Shown here piece after piece: positions 45,344 through 53,448 of a stretch of DNA of 64,000 nucleotides. The notes beneath the pieces are model-generated. The model did no database searches, was not told the origin of the DNA, and worked only from the letters and a program-made list of their open reading frames with translations. The translations under genes and the position numbers were made by a program. How positions within the stretch are numbered: the stretch's first letter is position 1; each line of letters starts with the position of its first letter. The stretch comes from an uncultured Pelagibacteraceae bacterium (GTDB lineage: Bacteria; Pseudomonadota; Alphaproteobacteria; Pelagibacterales; Pelagibacteraceae): contig CACMRM010000005.1 of the NCBI GenBank assembly GCA_902616145.1, positions 1 through 64,000 of the forward strand, read 5' to 3'.

Positions 45344-46144
45344 ATGAACTACAATAAAACTTTTAATTTTTTAAAATCCTTACCATCTAAATTAAACCTG
45401 TTTTACAAAAAAAAATCAAAATCTGTAATAAAAGTAAACAACAAATCAAAAAATAAGAAAGTTTTTGATCCGGTAACTAATTTTGATAAGTCTTTTGAAA
45501 AATACATAAGATCATTAATTCACAAAAAATTTCCTAAAGACTCCATTATTGGTGAAGAGTTTGAAAATAAAAAATCCGATAATCATTTTCAATGGTCAAT
45601 CGACCCGATAGATGGGACAAGAGCTTTTATTATTGGAGCACCGACTTGGTCTAACTTAATAGGTCTTTCTTTAAACAAAAAATCAAAAGTTGGTTTAGCG
45701 AATTTTCCAGAATTAAATAAATTTTATATAAATGATCAAAAAAAATCCTATATTTTTAAAAATAATAAAAAAAAAATTCTTAGATCCTCTAATAATAACA
45801 ATTTAAAAACAGTAAAAATTATCGGAAATTTTCATGGGACCTTAAGCTACGAAAGGCAAAGAAAAGTTATAAAGAAATTTGGTTGGTCATTCAGGTTAGC
45901 TGGATTTGATGCTTTAAATTATTGTTTATTAGCTGAGGGAACAGTAGACGCTGTAATAGAAGCTAACTTAAAGCCTTATGATATTTTACCTTTAATACCA
46001 ATCATAAAAAACTCAGGCGCTGTTGTAACTAACTGGAAAAATGAACCTGCAGAAATAGGAGGTAATATTATTGCTTCATCTAATAAAGCTTTACATAACA
46101 AGATTCTAAGATTACTAAAACCTTTTACAAAAAAAAATGATTAG
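45344..46144 (+). CDS. Inositol-monophosphatase-family phosphatase, HisN-like
   Basis: 266 residues. The Mg-dependent phosphatase motifs are all there: IIGEEF, then WSIDPIDGTRAFIIGAPTWSNLIGL, and GFDALNYCLLAEGTVDAVIEANLKPYDILPLIPI. DPIDGTRAF followed by a PTW loop is the pattern of the histidinol-phosphate phosphatase (HisN) branch, so a part in histidine synthesis is the best guess; hisI is at 53449. Inositol or nucleotide substrates are not excluded. It overlaps the YIP1 gene by 8 bases. Confidence 0.82.
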   Translation: MNYNKTFNFLKSLPSKLNLFYKKKSKSVIKVNNKSKNKKVFDPVTNFDKSFEKYIRSLIHKKFPKDSIIGEEFENKKSDNHFQWSIDPIDGTRAFIIGAPTWSNLIGLSLNKKSKVGLANFPELNKFYINDQKKSYIFKNNKKKILRSSNNNNLKTVKIIGNFHGTLSYERQRKVIKKFGWSFRLAGFDALNYCLLAEGTVDAVIEANLKPYDILPLIPIIKNSGAVVTNWKNEPAEIGGNIIASSNKALHNKILRLLKPFTKKND

Positions 46145-46658
46145 TTTATTTTTAAATAGAATTTATAGAGCTATCAAAATAGATATAGATCTTTACGAAG
46201 AGGTTGAAAAAGATAAAAAAGCGACTTTTCAAGCAGGTATAGTAGTCGTGTTATCAAGTCTTGCAGCCGGCGTTGGATCTTTGCATTTGGGAGCTTCAAA
46301 TTTTCTAATTGCTCCTGCGCTCTCTCTTTTAAGCTGGTATGTGTGGGCTTATATAATTTATTTTGTTGGTGTAAAACTTTTTGGGGATATTAAAACCAAA
46401 AGTGATCACGGTGAACTTTTAAGAACGATTGGGTTTTCAAGCGCACCAGGATTAATCAGAGTCTTTGGAGTTACACCAGAGTTAATGACAGTAACTTTTG
46501 TTGGTTCAGCATTCTGGATGCTTGCTTGCATGGTTGTAGCAGTTAAATCTGCGCTAGACTACGATAGCCTTTGGAAAGCATTTGGGGTTGTAGTAGTTTC
46601 TTGGTTAGTGCAAGCGTTCTTTTTATTCTTAATAATTATTTTATTTAAAGGTTTCTAA
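46137..46658 (+). CDS. YIP1-family membrane protein
   Basis: 173 residues with an N-terminal amphipathic segment and about four to five membrane helices. RTIGFSSAPGLIRVFGVTPEL in the middle is the conserved Yip1 domain loop. Function in bacteria is unknown. The stop overlaps by 4 bases a very short convergent gene at 46655. Confidence 0.8.
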   Translation: MISLFLNRIYRAIKIDIDLYEEVEKDKKATFQAGIVVVLSSLAAGVGSLHLGASNFLIAPALSLLSWYVWAYIIYFVGVKLFGDIKTKSDHGELLRTIGFSSAPGLIRVFGVTPELMTVTFVGSAFWMLACMVVAVKSALDYDSLWKAFGVVVVSWLVQAFFLFLIIILFKGF

Positions 46659-46819
46659 ATAGGAAAAATTCTTTTTGAAAGGTTACAGCTGTTACAAATT
46701 TTGTAGCTATGCATAATTAAGTTTTGTTTTACACTTTCGTCTTCTCTTCTGCATTCTTCGCAAATATTATCTGTAATACCTTTATTATCGTCTATGACAA
46801 TATGATCATCGTTTTTCAT
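46655..46819 (-). CDS. 54-residue protein with two CxxC motifs (putative zinc ribbon)
   Basis: A complete minus-strand frame from ATG at 46819 to TAG at 46655-46657. The peptide starts MKNDDHIVIDD, then has NICEECRRED and ending KICNSCNLSKRIFPI, so two CxxC pairs separated by about 22 residues, the layout of a small zinc ribbon. It fills the otherwise empty 184-base gap between YIP1 and msrA and diverges from msrA. I do not recognise a family, and there is no clear Shine-Dalgarno. Codon use fits the genome. Confidence 0.62.
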   Translation of the reverse strand: MKNDDHIVIDDNKGITDNICEECRREDESVKQNLIMHSYKICNSCNLSKRIFPI

Positions 46820-46842
46820 AAAAATTAATATATCATTAAAAT

Positions 46843-47415
46843 ATGAAAAAATATTTATTTACGATTCTAATTTTTTTAATAAGCACGTCTGCTCAATCAA
46901 AAAATTTAAAAAAAGTTTATTTTGCAGGAGGATGCTTTTGGTGCATGGAGGAGTCGTTCGATGGCATTGAAGGTGTTTTGTCAACAGTTTCAGGTTATTC
47001 AGGCGGGCATTTGAAAAATCCTACTTACAATGATGTAATATACAAAGATACAGGCCATGTAGAAGCTTTAGAAATAACTTATGATCCAAACAAAGTAAAC
47101 TATGAAAAATTACTTAATATTTTTTGGACAAATATAGACCCCTTTGACTCAGAGGGTCAATTTTGCGACAAAGGTAAAAGCTATAGATCAGTAATTTTTT
47201 ATCAAAATCAACTAGAAAAAGAATTTATTGACGAATCTTTTAAAAATTTAGAAAAGAAATTTGGTAAAAAAATTGTTACTTTAGTATGGAAATTTGAGGA
47301 ATTTTATCAAGCAGAAGATTATCACCAAGATTATTATGAAAAAAATTTTATTCGTTATCTAATGTATAAAAAGGCGTGTAAAAGAGAAGATACCTTGAGA
47401 GAAATATGGAATTGA
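46843..47415 (+). CDS. msrA: Peptide-methionine (S)-S-oxide reductase MsrA, exported
   Basis: Reduces the S epimer of methionine sulfoxide. 190-residue precursor with an N-terminal signal peptide (residues 1-19), so probably periplasmic, unlike MsrB at 70. The catalytic C31 lies in GGCFWCMEE and the likely resolving C179 near the C-terminus. GYSGGHLKNPTYNDV, DTGHVEALEITYDP and the late YHQDYYEKN are classic MsrA blocks. It overlaps the next gene by 10 bases. Confidence 0.94.
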   Translation: MKKYLFTILIFLISTSAQSKNLKKVYFAGGCFWCMEESFDGIEGVLSTVSGYSGGHLKNPTYNDVIYKDTGHVEALEITYDPNKVNYEKLLNIFWTNIDPFDSEGQFCDKGKSYRSVIFYQNQLEKEFIDESFKNLEKKFGKKIVTLVWKFEEFYQAEDYHQDYYEKNFIRYLMYKKACKREDTLREIWN

Positions 47416-47861
47416 AAAAAATAATTTTAGCAATTTTTTTCTTGAGTTTTATTAATTCAGCAAATGCAGAGATAATAAAACCAGCTGAAAATTTGTCTGC
47501 TTATGATGTTATAAAAATACAATTAAATGCTTTAAAAAATAATGATGATCAAGATAACGGCATAAAACAAACATGGATATTTGCCCATCCTGATAATAAA
47601 AAAATGACTGGCCCATATCCCAGATTCAGAATTATGCTCTACGACGTTCATTACAGAATATTGTTAAACCATTTTTCACATAAAATAGATTTAATTACTA
47701 ATACTGAGAATAAATTTGTTTATGGAGTAAAAGTTTTAACCGATGAGAAACAACAATTTTTTTATGAATGGCATGTAAGCAAAGGTAATGAGGAAAATTG
47801 TACAAATTGTTGGTTTACCACAGCAGTTTCAATGCCACTTGATCAAGGAAATTCAATTTGA
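47406..47861 (+). CDS. Secreted DUF4864-like protein
   Basis: 151 residues with a signal peptide ending near ANAEI (residue 21). The mature part, ENLSAYDVIKIQLNALKNNDD then WIFAHPDNKKMTGPYPRF, resembles the DUF4864 NTF2-like fold found in photosynthetic and marine bacteria. Two Cys near the end (NCTNCW) form a CxxC pair. It is packed between msrA and a tiny membrane gene, so a role in the same periplasmic stress response is likely but unproven. Confidence 0.6.
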   Translation: MELKKIILAIFFLSFINSANAEIIKPAENLSAYDVIKIQLNALKNNDDQDNGIKQTWIFAHPDNKKMTGPYPRFRIMLYDVHYRILLNHFSHKIDLITNTENKFVYGVKVLTDEKQQFFYEWHVSKGNEENCTNCWFTTAVSMPLDQGNSI

Positions 47862-48058
47862 AAAGACCACCTTTTGCTATTCGATACTTGATTATTGGTG
47901 CAATATTAGTGGGGCCACCAATACTCAGTACTCATTATGGAACAATATACTTAGGTAAGCATAATGGTGTGCTTCTTGGTTTTTGCGTTGGAATAGTTTG
48001 TGTATCTTTTGCGTGTTGGAAGCTGTTTATTGATGAGTGGAGGGATGACGAAGACTAA
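47858..48058 (+). CDS. 66-residue membrane protein, unknown function
   Basis: Starts at a TTG (47858) overlapping the stop of the previous gene, with no better ATG. Two membrane segments (about residues 9-27 and 34-56) and an acidic C-terminus (DEWRDDED). The stop overlaps the photolyase-like gene by one base, so it is part of the msrA-photolyase transcript. No family recognised with confidence. Confidence 0.6.
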   Translation: MKRPPFAIRYLIIGAILVGPPILSTHYGTIYLGKHNGVLLGFCVGIVCVSFACWKLFIDEWRDDED

Positions 48059-49194
48059 TGAAATTCGAAACTTCAAGAGAAGGAGCGTTAAAAAAGCTCG
48101 ATGCTTTTATAAACAGTGAATTAGCAAATTATAGTTTTAAAAGAAATTTTGATTTAGGGCCAAAAGACAAATCAAACGTATCTTGCTTATCACCTTACAT
48201 CTCTCATAGATTAATTACCGAACATGAAGTTGCAAAGACAGTTTTAGCAAAGTTTCCATATCAAAAAGTTGAAAAATATATTCAAGAAATATTTTGGAGA
48301 GTTTATTGGAAAGGTTGGTTAGAACTTAGGCCTCAAGTTTGGACTGACTTTATAGAAGATTTAAAAGGATTAAAGGAAGATGATAATTATAAAAAGGCAA
48401 TCAATGGCGAAACTCTAATTGAATGTTTTAATGATTGGGTAAAAGAGCTTAAAGAAAATAATTATTTACATAATCATACAAGAATGTGGTTTGCTAGCAT
48501 TTGGATATTTACTTTAAATTTACCTTGGCAGAAAGGTGCAGAGTTTTTTATGAAACACTTATATGATGGTGATGCCGCTTCTAATACTTTAAGTTGGAGA
48601 TGGGTAGCAGGATTGCAAACTAAAGGTAAACACTACGTTGCTCAATCATGGAATATAAGCAAGTTCACAAATGATAAATATAAAAATGTTAAATTAAATG
48701 AGAACGCTTCACCTATATCAGACAAAAGAGAATATAAATTAAATCCACTTAATTTTATTTCAGAAGATAATTCAAATGAAAATTTATTATTTTTTGAGAA
48801 CGAGTTAAATTTAGAAAATAAAAATTTAAAAAAATATAAAAATATTTATCTAGTTTTATTAAGTAATGAGGCTCGAAAGTTGAAGCTTGAAAAAAATGTA
48901 TTAGAATATAAGTCAAAAATAATAAGAGACCAAAAAAAACGATTTAGAGATATAAAAATCATAGATGAAGAAAAATTTAAAGCTCTGGCGAGTGAAATTA
49001 ATTCTTTTGATGTTATTCACCCAAGCATTGGAGAAAATTATTCTTATTTAAATGCCATAAGGAAAAAACAAAATTTAGAATTAAATTTTATTTTGCGTGA
49101 GGAAGATAAATTTTCTTGGCAATTTTCTAATAAAGGATATTTTAATTTTAAAAATAATATTCCTAAAATTTTAACAAGTTTTAATTTACAATAA
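48058..49194 (+). CDS. Photolyase/cryptochrome-family protein with FAD domain at the N-terminus
   Basis: 378 residues. Residues about 20-210 are the FAD-binding domain of photolyases: FKRNFDLGPKDKSNVSCLSPYISH, FWRVYWKGWLEL, LHNHTRMWFASIWIF and DGDAASNTLSWRWVAG. The N-terminal antenna (Rossmann) domain that should come first is missing; instead the C-terminal third contains NLLFFENELNLENKNLKK followed by strand YKNIYLVLLS, which resembles a degenerate photolyase first strand and RxDLR-like motif. This suggests a domain order swap. Role in DNA repair or light sensing cannot be decided. The stop is one base from the convergent DUF2256 gene. Confidence 0.72.
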   Translation: MKFETSREGALKKLDAFINSELANYSFKRNFDLGPKDKSNVSCLSPYISHRLITEHEVAKTVLAKFPYQKVEKYIQEIFWRVYWKGWLELRPQVWTDFIEDLKGLKEDDNYKKAINGETLIECFNDWVKELKENNYLHNHTRMWFASIWIFTLNLPWQKGAEFFMKHLYDGDAASNTLSWRWVAGLQTKGKHYVAQSWNISKFTNDKYKNVKLNENASPISDKREYKLNPLNFISEDNSNENLLFFENELNLENKNLKKYKNIYLVLLSNEARKLKLEKNVLEYKSKIIRDQKKRFRDIKIIDEEKFKALASEINSFDVIHPSIGENYSYLNAIRKKQNLELNFILREEDKFSWQFSNKGYFNFKNNIPKILTSFNLQ

Positions 49195-49195
49195 A

Positions 49196-49324
49196 TTATT
49201 TAGAAGAACATTTTTTTGAACAGTATTTTACCCTCTCCCAATTTAGTCTCCATTTTTTTCTCCAAGAAAAAGGTTTATTACAAACTAGACAAGTTTTTTT
49301 TGGCAAATTAGCTTTTTTTATCAT
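49196..49324 (-). CDS. DUF2256 small zinc-ribbon protein
   Basis: A 42-residue frame from ATG at 49324 to TAA at 49196-49198. The sequence MIKKANLPKKTCLVCNKPF, then SWRKKW and VKYCSKKC, matches the DUF2256 pattern: Cys pair CLVC and CSKKC around SWRKKWxxxW. This family is nearly always beside CryPro-type photolyases and DCC proteins, exactly as here. It overlaps the end of the DCC gene by 17 bases in another frame. Function is unknown, probably binding of zinc and partner protein. Confidence 0.88.
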   Translation of the reverse strand: MIKKANLPKKTCLVCNKPFSWRKKWRLNWERVKYCSKKCSSK

Positions 49325-49667
49325 TTAGTTGGTGTTTATTTTTTATAAAAAGAAAATAAGCTGCAATCTCATAAAAGATATTTAATATAAAAAATAAAGG
49401 TTTAATTTTAAATATTTTATATAAAAAATTATATTTAGGAACATTTTTCCAAATTATTAAAAAAGACTCTGCTCCATCAATTACTCTACCATCTTGTATA
49501 ACATGCATTCTTCTTAAAAGATCTTTATAAGATTTAGAAGTAATTTTCTGAGCTTCTTCATTATCAGTTACATCTATCCACTCAACACTATTATCGCTAT
49601 GTTTTTTGTAATGATTGATTTCAGCTCTACAAATATTACATGAATTGTTAAAAAAAACTTTAACCAT
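49308..49667 (-). CDS. DCC-family (DUF393) thiol-disulfide oxidoreductase-like protein
   Basis: 119 residues. The family is named for its DxxCxxC motif near the N-terminus; here it reads NNSCNICRAEI (C10, C13), so the first Asp is Asn. GAESFLIIW is the second conserved block. A C-terminal hydrophobic stretch could sit at the membrane. The start overlaps the CryPro gene by 8 bases, so it is translated with it. Confidence 0.87.
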   Translation of the reverse strand: MVKVFFNNSCNICRAEINHYKKHSDNSVEWIDVTDNEEAQKITSKSYKDLLRRMHVIQDGRVIDGAESFLIIWKNVPKYNFLYKIFKIKPLFFILNIFYEIAAYFLFIKNKHQLNDKKS

Positions 49668-51141
49668 TAGTATTATCTTTTATAAAATTATTGGCAGCTT
49701 TAAAAATTCTTGTTTTTCTCTCTTTATTCATTTTTTCAGAAACTCTAACCATCATTGCAAGACGTGGATTTTTTAAAAAGAATTTCTTATGTCTATCTAT
49801 AAATTTCCAATATAATCCGTCCATTACATCACACCAAGGACCTTTTTTAAAATGCATCATTTTAAGAAAATAACTAGATCCACAAATATAAGGTTTCGTT
49901 GCAAATATTCCGCCATCACTAAATAATCCCATTCCGTAAACATTTGGCGCCATTACCCAGTCAGATGAGTCTACGAACATTTCCATAAACCATTTGTAAA
50001 CTTGTTTAGGGTTTATCTCACAAAGATTCATTATGTTTGCCAATATCATTAGTCTTTCAATATGATGCGACCAGCCGTAGTTTTTAGCATTATTAATTGC
50101 ATGATCTAACGGATCTAAACCAGTATTTCCGTCGTACCAAGATTTTTTCATTTTTCTTTTATGATTAAAAAAATTAGTATTATCTAATCGGTGATCATAG
50201 TTTTGATAAATTCCTCTCATAAACTCTCTCCAACCTATAATCTGTCTAATATACCCTTCTAAAGAATTCATAGGTATTTTATTTTCAATCTTTCTTAACT
50301 TCTCTATTATTTCTTCTGGAGCTATTAGACCTAGGTTTATAAGTGGACTTAGCGCACTATGAAAAACAGTATTTGATTTATCTGTTACTGCATCCTCATA
50401 ATCCCCAAAAAGCTTTATTCTCTCTCTCAAAAAATCATCTAGCCACTTATTTGCATCTTTTCGTGTTGTTGGGAACCAAAATCTATCAGTATTCCCTGGA
50501 TGATCTTGAAAATTAGAATTAATAAATTTTTTAAGAGCAATAGTTTCCTTTGTCTCTTTTACCTTAGAAATTACAGGGACTTTTATAGTATTAGGAAGTT
50601 TTTTTCTATTTTCTTCATCGAAACTCCATTTATTTCCTTTTGGAGTTCCATTTTTATTCATTAATAAATTCATTTTTGTTCTTACGATTTTATAAAAATT
50701 TGCCATGAAAGGTCGTTTATTTTTAGAAAGGTAATCTTTAAATTCCTGTCTCTCCATTAAAAACATCGGAGATCTAACTTGGTTAATCTTAAGTGAATTT
50801 TTTTTTCCCAAATTTAATATTCTTTTTTCAAAAAATTTATCCTCAATTTCAAAAAAGGTAATTTCTTTTATCTTTTTTTCTTTAATAGTCTTTTCTAATT
50901 TTTTTTCGTAGGATAATTTAAAATCTTTATTTACATCTTTATATATTAAATTAAAATTTTTCGATTTAAGCTCATCTTTAAATGATCTCATTGAAGATAA
51001 AAATAACAGTATTTTTAATTTGTGATGTTTTTCAAAGGTGCATAAACCGTAGTCTTCTGCCATAAAAAAAGTATGATCTTTATAATCAGAGAGATATTTT
51101 GGGTTAAAAAGTTGATTTCCTAAAATTATAAAAAGCTTCAT
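49660..51141 (-). CDS. CryPro/FeS-BCP-type cryptochrome/photolyase without the usual cluster cysteines
   Basis: About 493 residues with the bacterial (6-4) photolyase fold: MKLFIILGNQLF and the antenna domain first, then DRFWFPTTRKDANKWLDDFL, SLEGYIRQIIGWREFMRG, WSHHIERLMILANIMNL, DWVMAPNVYGMG and KPYICGSSYFLKMMHFKKG. The Cys before the HHIERLM block and the CxxC expected near FKKGP are absent, while a Cys in GPWCD remains, so a [4Fe-4S] cluster is unlikely. Start set to ATG at 51141; a TTG three codons upstream is possible. Encoded with DCC and DUF2256 genes. Confidence 0.88.
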   Translation of the reverse strand: MKLFIILGNQLFNPKYLSDYKDHTFFMAEDYGLCTFEKHHKLKILLFLSSMRSFKDELKSKNFNLIYKDVNKDFKLSYEKKLEKTIKEKKIKEITFFEIEDKFFEKRILNLGKKNSLKINQVRSPMFLMERQEFKDYLSKNKRPFMANFYKIVRTKMNLLMNKNGTPKGNKWSFDEENRKKLPNTIKVPVISKVKETKETIALKKFINSNFQDHPGNTDRFWFPTTRKDANKWLDDFLRERIKLFGDYEDAVTDKSNTVFHSALSPLINLGLIAPEEIIEKLRKIENKIPMNSLEGYIRQIIGWREFMRGIYQNYDHRLDNTNFFNHKRKMKKSWYDGNTGLDPLDHAINNAKNYGWSHHIERLMILANIMNLCEINPKQVYKWFMEMFVDSSDWVMAPNVYGMGLFSDGGIFATKPYICGSSYFLKMMHFKKGPWCDVMDGLYWKFIDRHKKFFLKNPRLAMMVRVSEKMNKERKTRIFKAANNFIKDNTNG

Positions 51142-51225
51142 AAGTAACAAAATACATATTTTATTAAGATATTACACGCGTCATTATTTGCATGTAAATA
51201 ACCTTTAATAATGTTATTTTTAATT

Positions 51226-51936
51226 ATGAAAAAAGTAATTTTAGGAGCGACCGGATCAATCGGAACTTCTTTGGCAAAAAAATTGTATGAAAGCGGTGAA
51301 GAATTACACTTGGTAGGAAGAGATGAGTCTAGTTTGTCATCTTTAGCAAACGATCTAAAATCAACATTTACCGTTTGCGATGTTCTCGAGGAAAATTTTT
51401 CTGAAAAAATATCGACTGATTTAAAAGATGATCAAATTAATGGTCTAGCTTTTTGTGTAGGCTCAATAGATTTAAAACCATTAAAGTTAACTAAAAAAAG
51501 TGACTTTATGCAGTCTTTTAATCTTAATCTTATCTCAGCTACTGAGGTAATAAGATCATTAGTAGATAATTTAAAAAAAAACAAAGGTTCAATAGTTTTA
51601 TTTTCAACGGTTGCAGTAAAACAAGGTTTCCCAAATCATGCGATCGTTTCATCAGCTAAAGGAGCTATAGAAGGTCTGACTTTGGCATTAGCAGCCGAGT
51701 TTGCTCCTAATGTTCGTGTAAATTGTATAGCACCTAGTTTGACTAATTCCAAAATTTCTAACTTTTTACTCAAAAACGAAAAGGTTGCTGAAGGTATTGC
51801 CAAAATGCACCCAATGAAAAGGATAGGCCAAGGGGAAGACTCTGCCTCAGTAGCTAAATTTCTTCTTACGGATGAGAGTTCCTGGATTACTGGCCAAATA
51901 TTTGGCGTGGATGGAGGAAGATCATCTGTCGCATAA
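51226..51936 (+). CDS. SDR-family oxidoreductase lacking the catalytic Tyr
   Basis: 236 residues from the ATG at 51226 (an in-frame ATG at 51211 would add MLFLI). NAD(P) motif GATGSIGTSLAKKL, then LVGRDESSL after the second strand. The active-site region reads LFSTVAVKQGFPNHAIVSSAKGAIEGLT: the Ser and Lys positions are kept but Val stands where the YxxxK Tyr should be. This atypical HAIVSSAKG form is known from SDRs near CFA/photolyase clusters. Reaction unknown, and it may act as a reductase with a different acid/base or as a binding protein. Divergent from the CryPro operon. Confidence 0.82.
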   Translation: MKKVILGATGSIGTSLAKKLYESGEELHLVGRDESSLSSLANDLKSTFTVCDVLEENFSEKISTDLKDDQINGLAFCVGSIDLKPLKLTKKSDFMQSFNLNLISATEVIRSLVDNLKKNKGSIVLFSTVAVKQGFPNHAIVSSAKGAIEGLTLALAAEFAPNVRVNCIAPSLTNSKISNFLLKNEKVAEGIAKMHPMKRIGQGEDSASVAKFLLTDESSWITGQIFGVDGGRSSVA

Positions 51937-51966
51937 CAATTTATTTTAAAGTTGTTAATAAATTAT

Positions 51967-52467
51967 ATGAAAAATTTTATAACTTTATTAATTTTTATCT
52001 TACTCAGTTCTAATCTTTTTGCTGCTGGCAGCGACAGTAGCGGAAGTAGCGGCGGAGGTGAAGATGTTTCAAAATCTAATTACAAACAAGCTGTAAGTTT
52101 AATTAAAAGAGCAGGTAAATTAGAAAAAAAAGATAAAACGGATAAAGCAATAAAACTTTACTCTCAAGCTTTTGATAAACTTGAAAAAGCACATAAGTCT
52201 GACAAAAAAAATCCAGATATATTAAACTATATGGGCTTTACTACACGAAAGGCCGGAAATTTTGATCAAGCTGAAAAATATTATTTAAAAGGATTAAGTA
52301 TTAACCCTAATCATAACGGTATTAATGAGTACCTAGGTGAACTTTACGTACAAACTAATAGAATTGATAAGGCTAACGAAAGATTAGAAGTTCTTAAAGG
52401 TTGTAACTGTGACGAGTATGGTGAACTCGAGCTAATAATTAAAACTCGAGGTTCGAAAATTTACTAA
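51967..52467 (+). CDS. Secreted TPR protein
   Basis: About 166 residues, start at the ATG 51967 so the signal peptide MKNFITLLIFILLSSNLFAA begins cleanly (an upstream ATG at 51952 adds five residues). A Ser/Gly linker is followed by a Lys-rich helix and about two to three TPR motifs: the central ILNYMGFTTRKAGNFDQAEKYY is clearly one. The C-terminus carries CNCDEYGELE. A periplasmic protein-protein adaptor is likely. Overlaps the convergent DUF2237 gene by 4 bases. Confidence 0.82.
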   Translation: MKNFITLLIFILLSSNLFAAGSDSSGSSGGGEDVSKSNYKQAVSLIKRAGKLEKKDKTDKAIKLYSQAFDKLEKAHKSDKKNPDILNYMGFTTRKAGNFDQAEKYYLKGLSINPNHNGINEYLGELYVQTNRIDKANERLEVLKGCNCDEYGELELIIKTRGSKIY

Positions 52468-52841
52468 GATAAATCTACTGCAAATTTTTTCAATTTCTCA
52501 ATTGGTATAAGATCTAAAGTTTTAATATTAGTTTTTTTTAAAAAAACTGAACAGGCAACATCCTCTTCTATTGCTCTCGCATACCAAGTTGCACAGACAC
52601 ACCAACAATCACCATCTTTTAAACCAGGAAATCCAAACTCCGGATGCGGTGTAATTAAATCATTTCCTACCTTCTTAGACCAAATTAAAAATTTATCTGT
52701 TACTTTTGCACAAACCGTATGAACCCCTCTATCATTTTTATCAGTATTGCAACATCCATCTCTTAACCAACCAGTTAGTGGATCGCTAGAGCATGGCTCT
52801 AACGGCTCACCAAAAACATTTTTTTGTATTTCATTACTCAT
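52464..52841 (-). CDS. DUF2237 protein
   Basis: 125 residues, with the pattern NVFGEPLEPCSSDPLTGWLRDGCC, then HTVCAKVTDKFL, then PGLKDGDCWCVCATWYARA, highly conserved in DUF2237 and rich in Cys (eight in total). The Cys set might bind a metal or be redox-active. No reaction is known. It overlaps the 2OG oxygenase gene by 4 bases and lies downstream of it on the same strand. Confidence 0.9.
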   Translation of the reverse strand: MSNEIQKNVFGEPLEPCSSDPLTGWLRDGCCNTDKNDRGVHTVCAKVTDKFLIWSKKVGNDLITPHPEFGFPGLKDGDCWCVCATWYARAIEEDVACSVFLKKTNIKTLDLIPIEKLKKFAVDLS

Positions 52842-53446
52842 CTTGAGAAAACATTAGCAATTTTAGAATCTATTTCTAAATTAAATGAAAAAGATCTTCT
52901 TTCTCCACCCGACTTAAATGGATATGCTGTATGCATCAAATAATGTGGAAAAAGAATTACATCACCTTCTTTGGGCTGATGATTGTAAATGCTATTACTT
53001 AAAAACATCTTGTTTCCATTTATAAAATCTATTGTGCCATCAATTTTTGATTTTTTACGGCCCTTTGGAACAAATTTTGGAATTTTTAAGTAACCCACAC
53101 CAGATATATGTCCATCATGGTAATGTATTGGATTATATTCATTATTAAATTGTCTCACTATCCAAAAATTTTTAATTGAAATTTTCTTTACATTTTTTCC
53201 AATAGTTTTAAAAACATATTTTTTTACTTCATTAGAAATTACTTTTTCCAAATTTTTTTTTACAAAAGATTTCGGTAATTGAAATTCTTGTTTTACCTGC
53301 CCGACTAATTTTTTCGAATAATCCAGTTTTTTTAATAAACTCTTTTTATTTAAAATTTGGTCAACCTCATTATTAATTTTTTTTATTAGTTTATTTGAAA
53401 ATTTTAATTTAGCTATTTTTGGACCAAAAGGGCTTAATACTTTCAT
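52838..53446 (-). CDS. Putative 2OG-Fe(II) oxygenase
   Basis: 202 residues. NPIHYHDGHISGVGYLKIP supplies the first His ligands and strand, VILFPHYLMHTAYPFKSGGERRSFSFNLEI gives the distal His and the Arg that binds 2-oxoglutarate. This is the TIGR02466-like double-stranded beta-helix family found widely in marine bacteria and phages. Substrate is unknown. Sits 2 bases after hisI on the same strand, overlapped by DUF2237, so the three form a small operon. Confidence 0.8.
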   Translation of the reverse strand: MKVLSPFGPKIAKLKFSNKLIKKINNEVDQILNKKSLLKKLDYSKKLVGQVKQEFQLPKSFVKKNLEKVISNEVKKYVFKTIGKNVKKISIKNFWIVRQFNNEYNPIHYHDGHISGVGYLKIPKFVPKGRKKSKIDGTIDFINGNKMFLSNSIYNHQPKEGDVILFPHYLMHTAYPFKSGGERRSFSFNLEIDSKIANVFSR

Positions 53447-53448
53447 AA

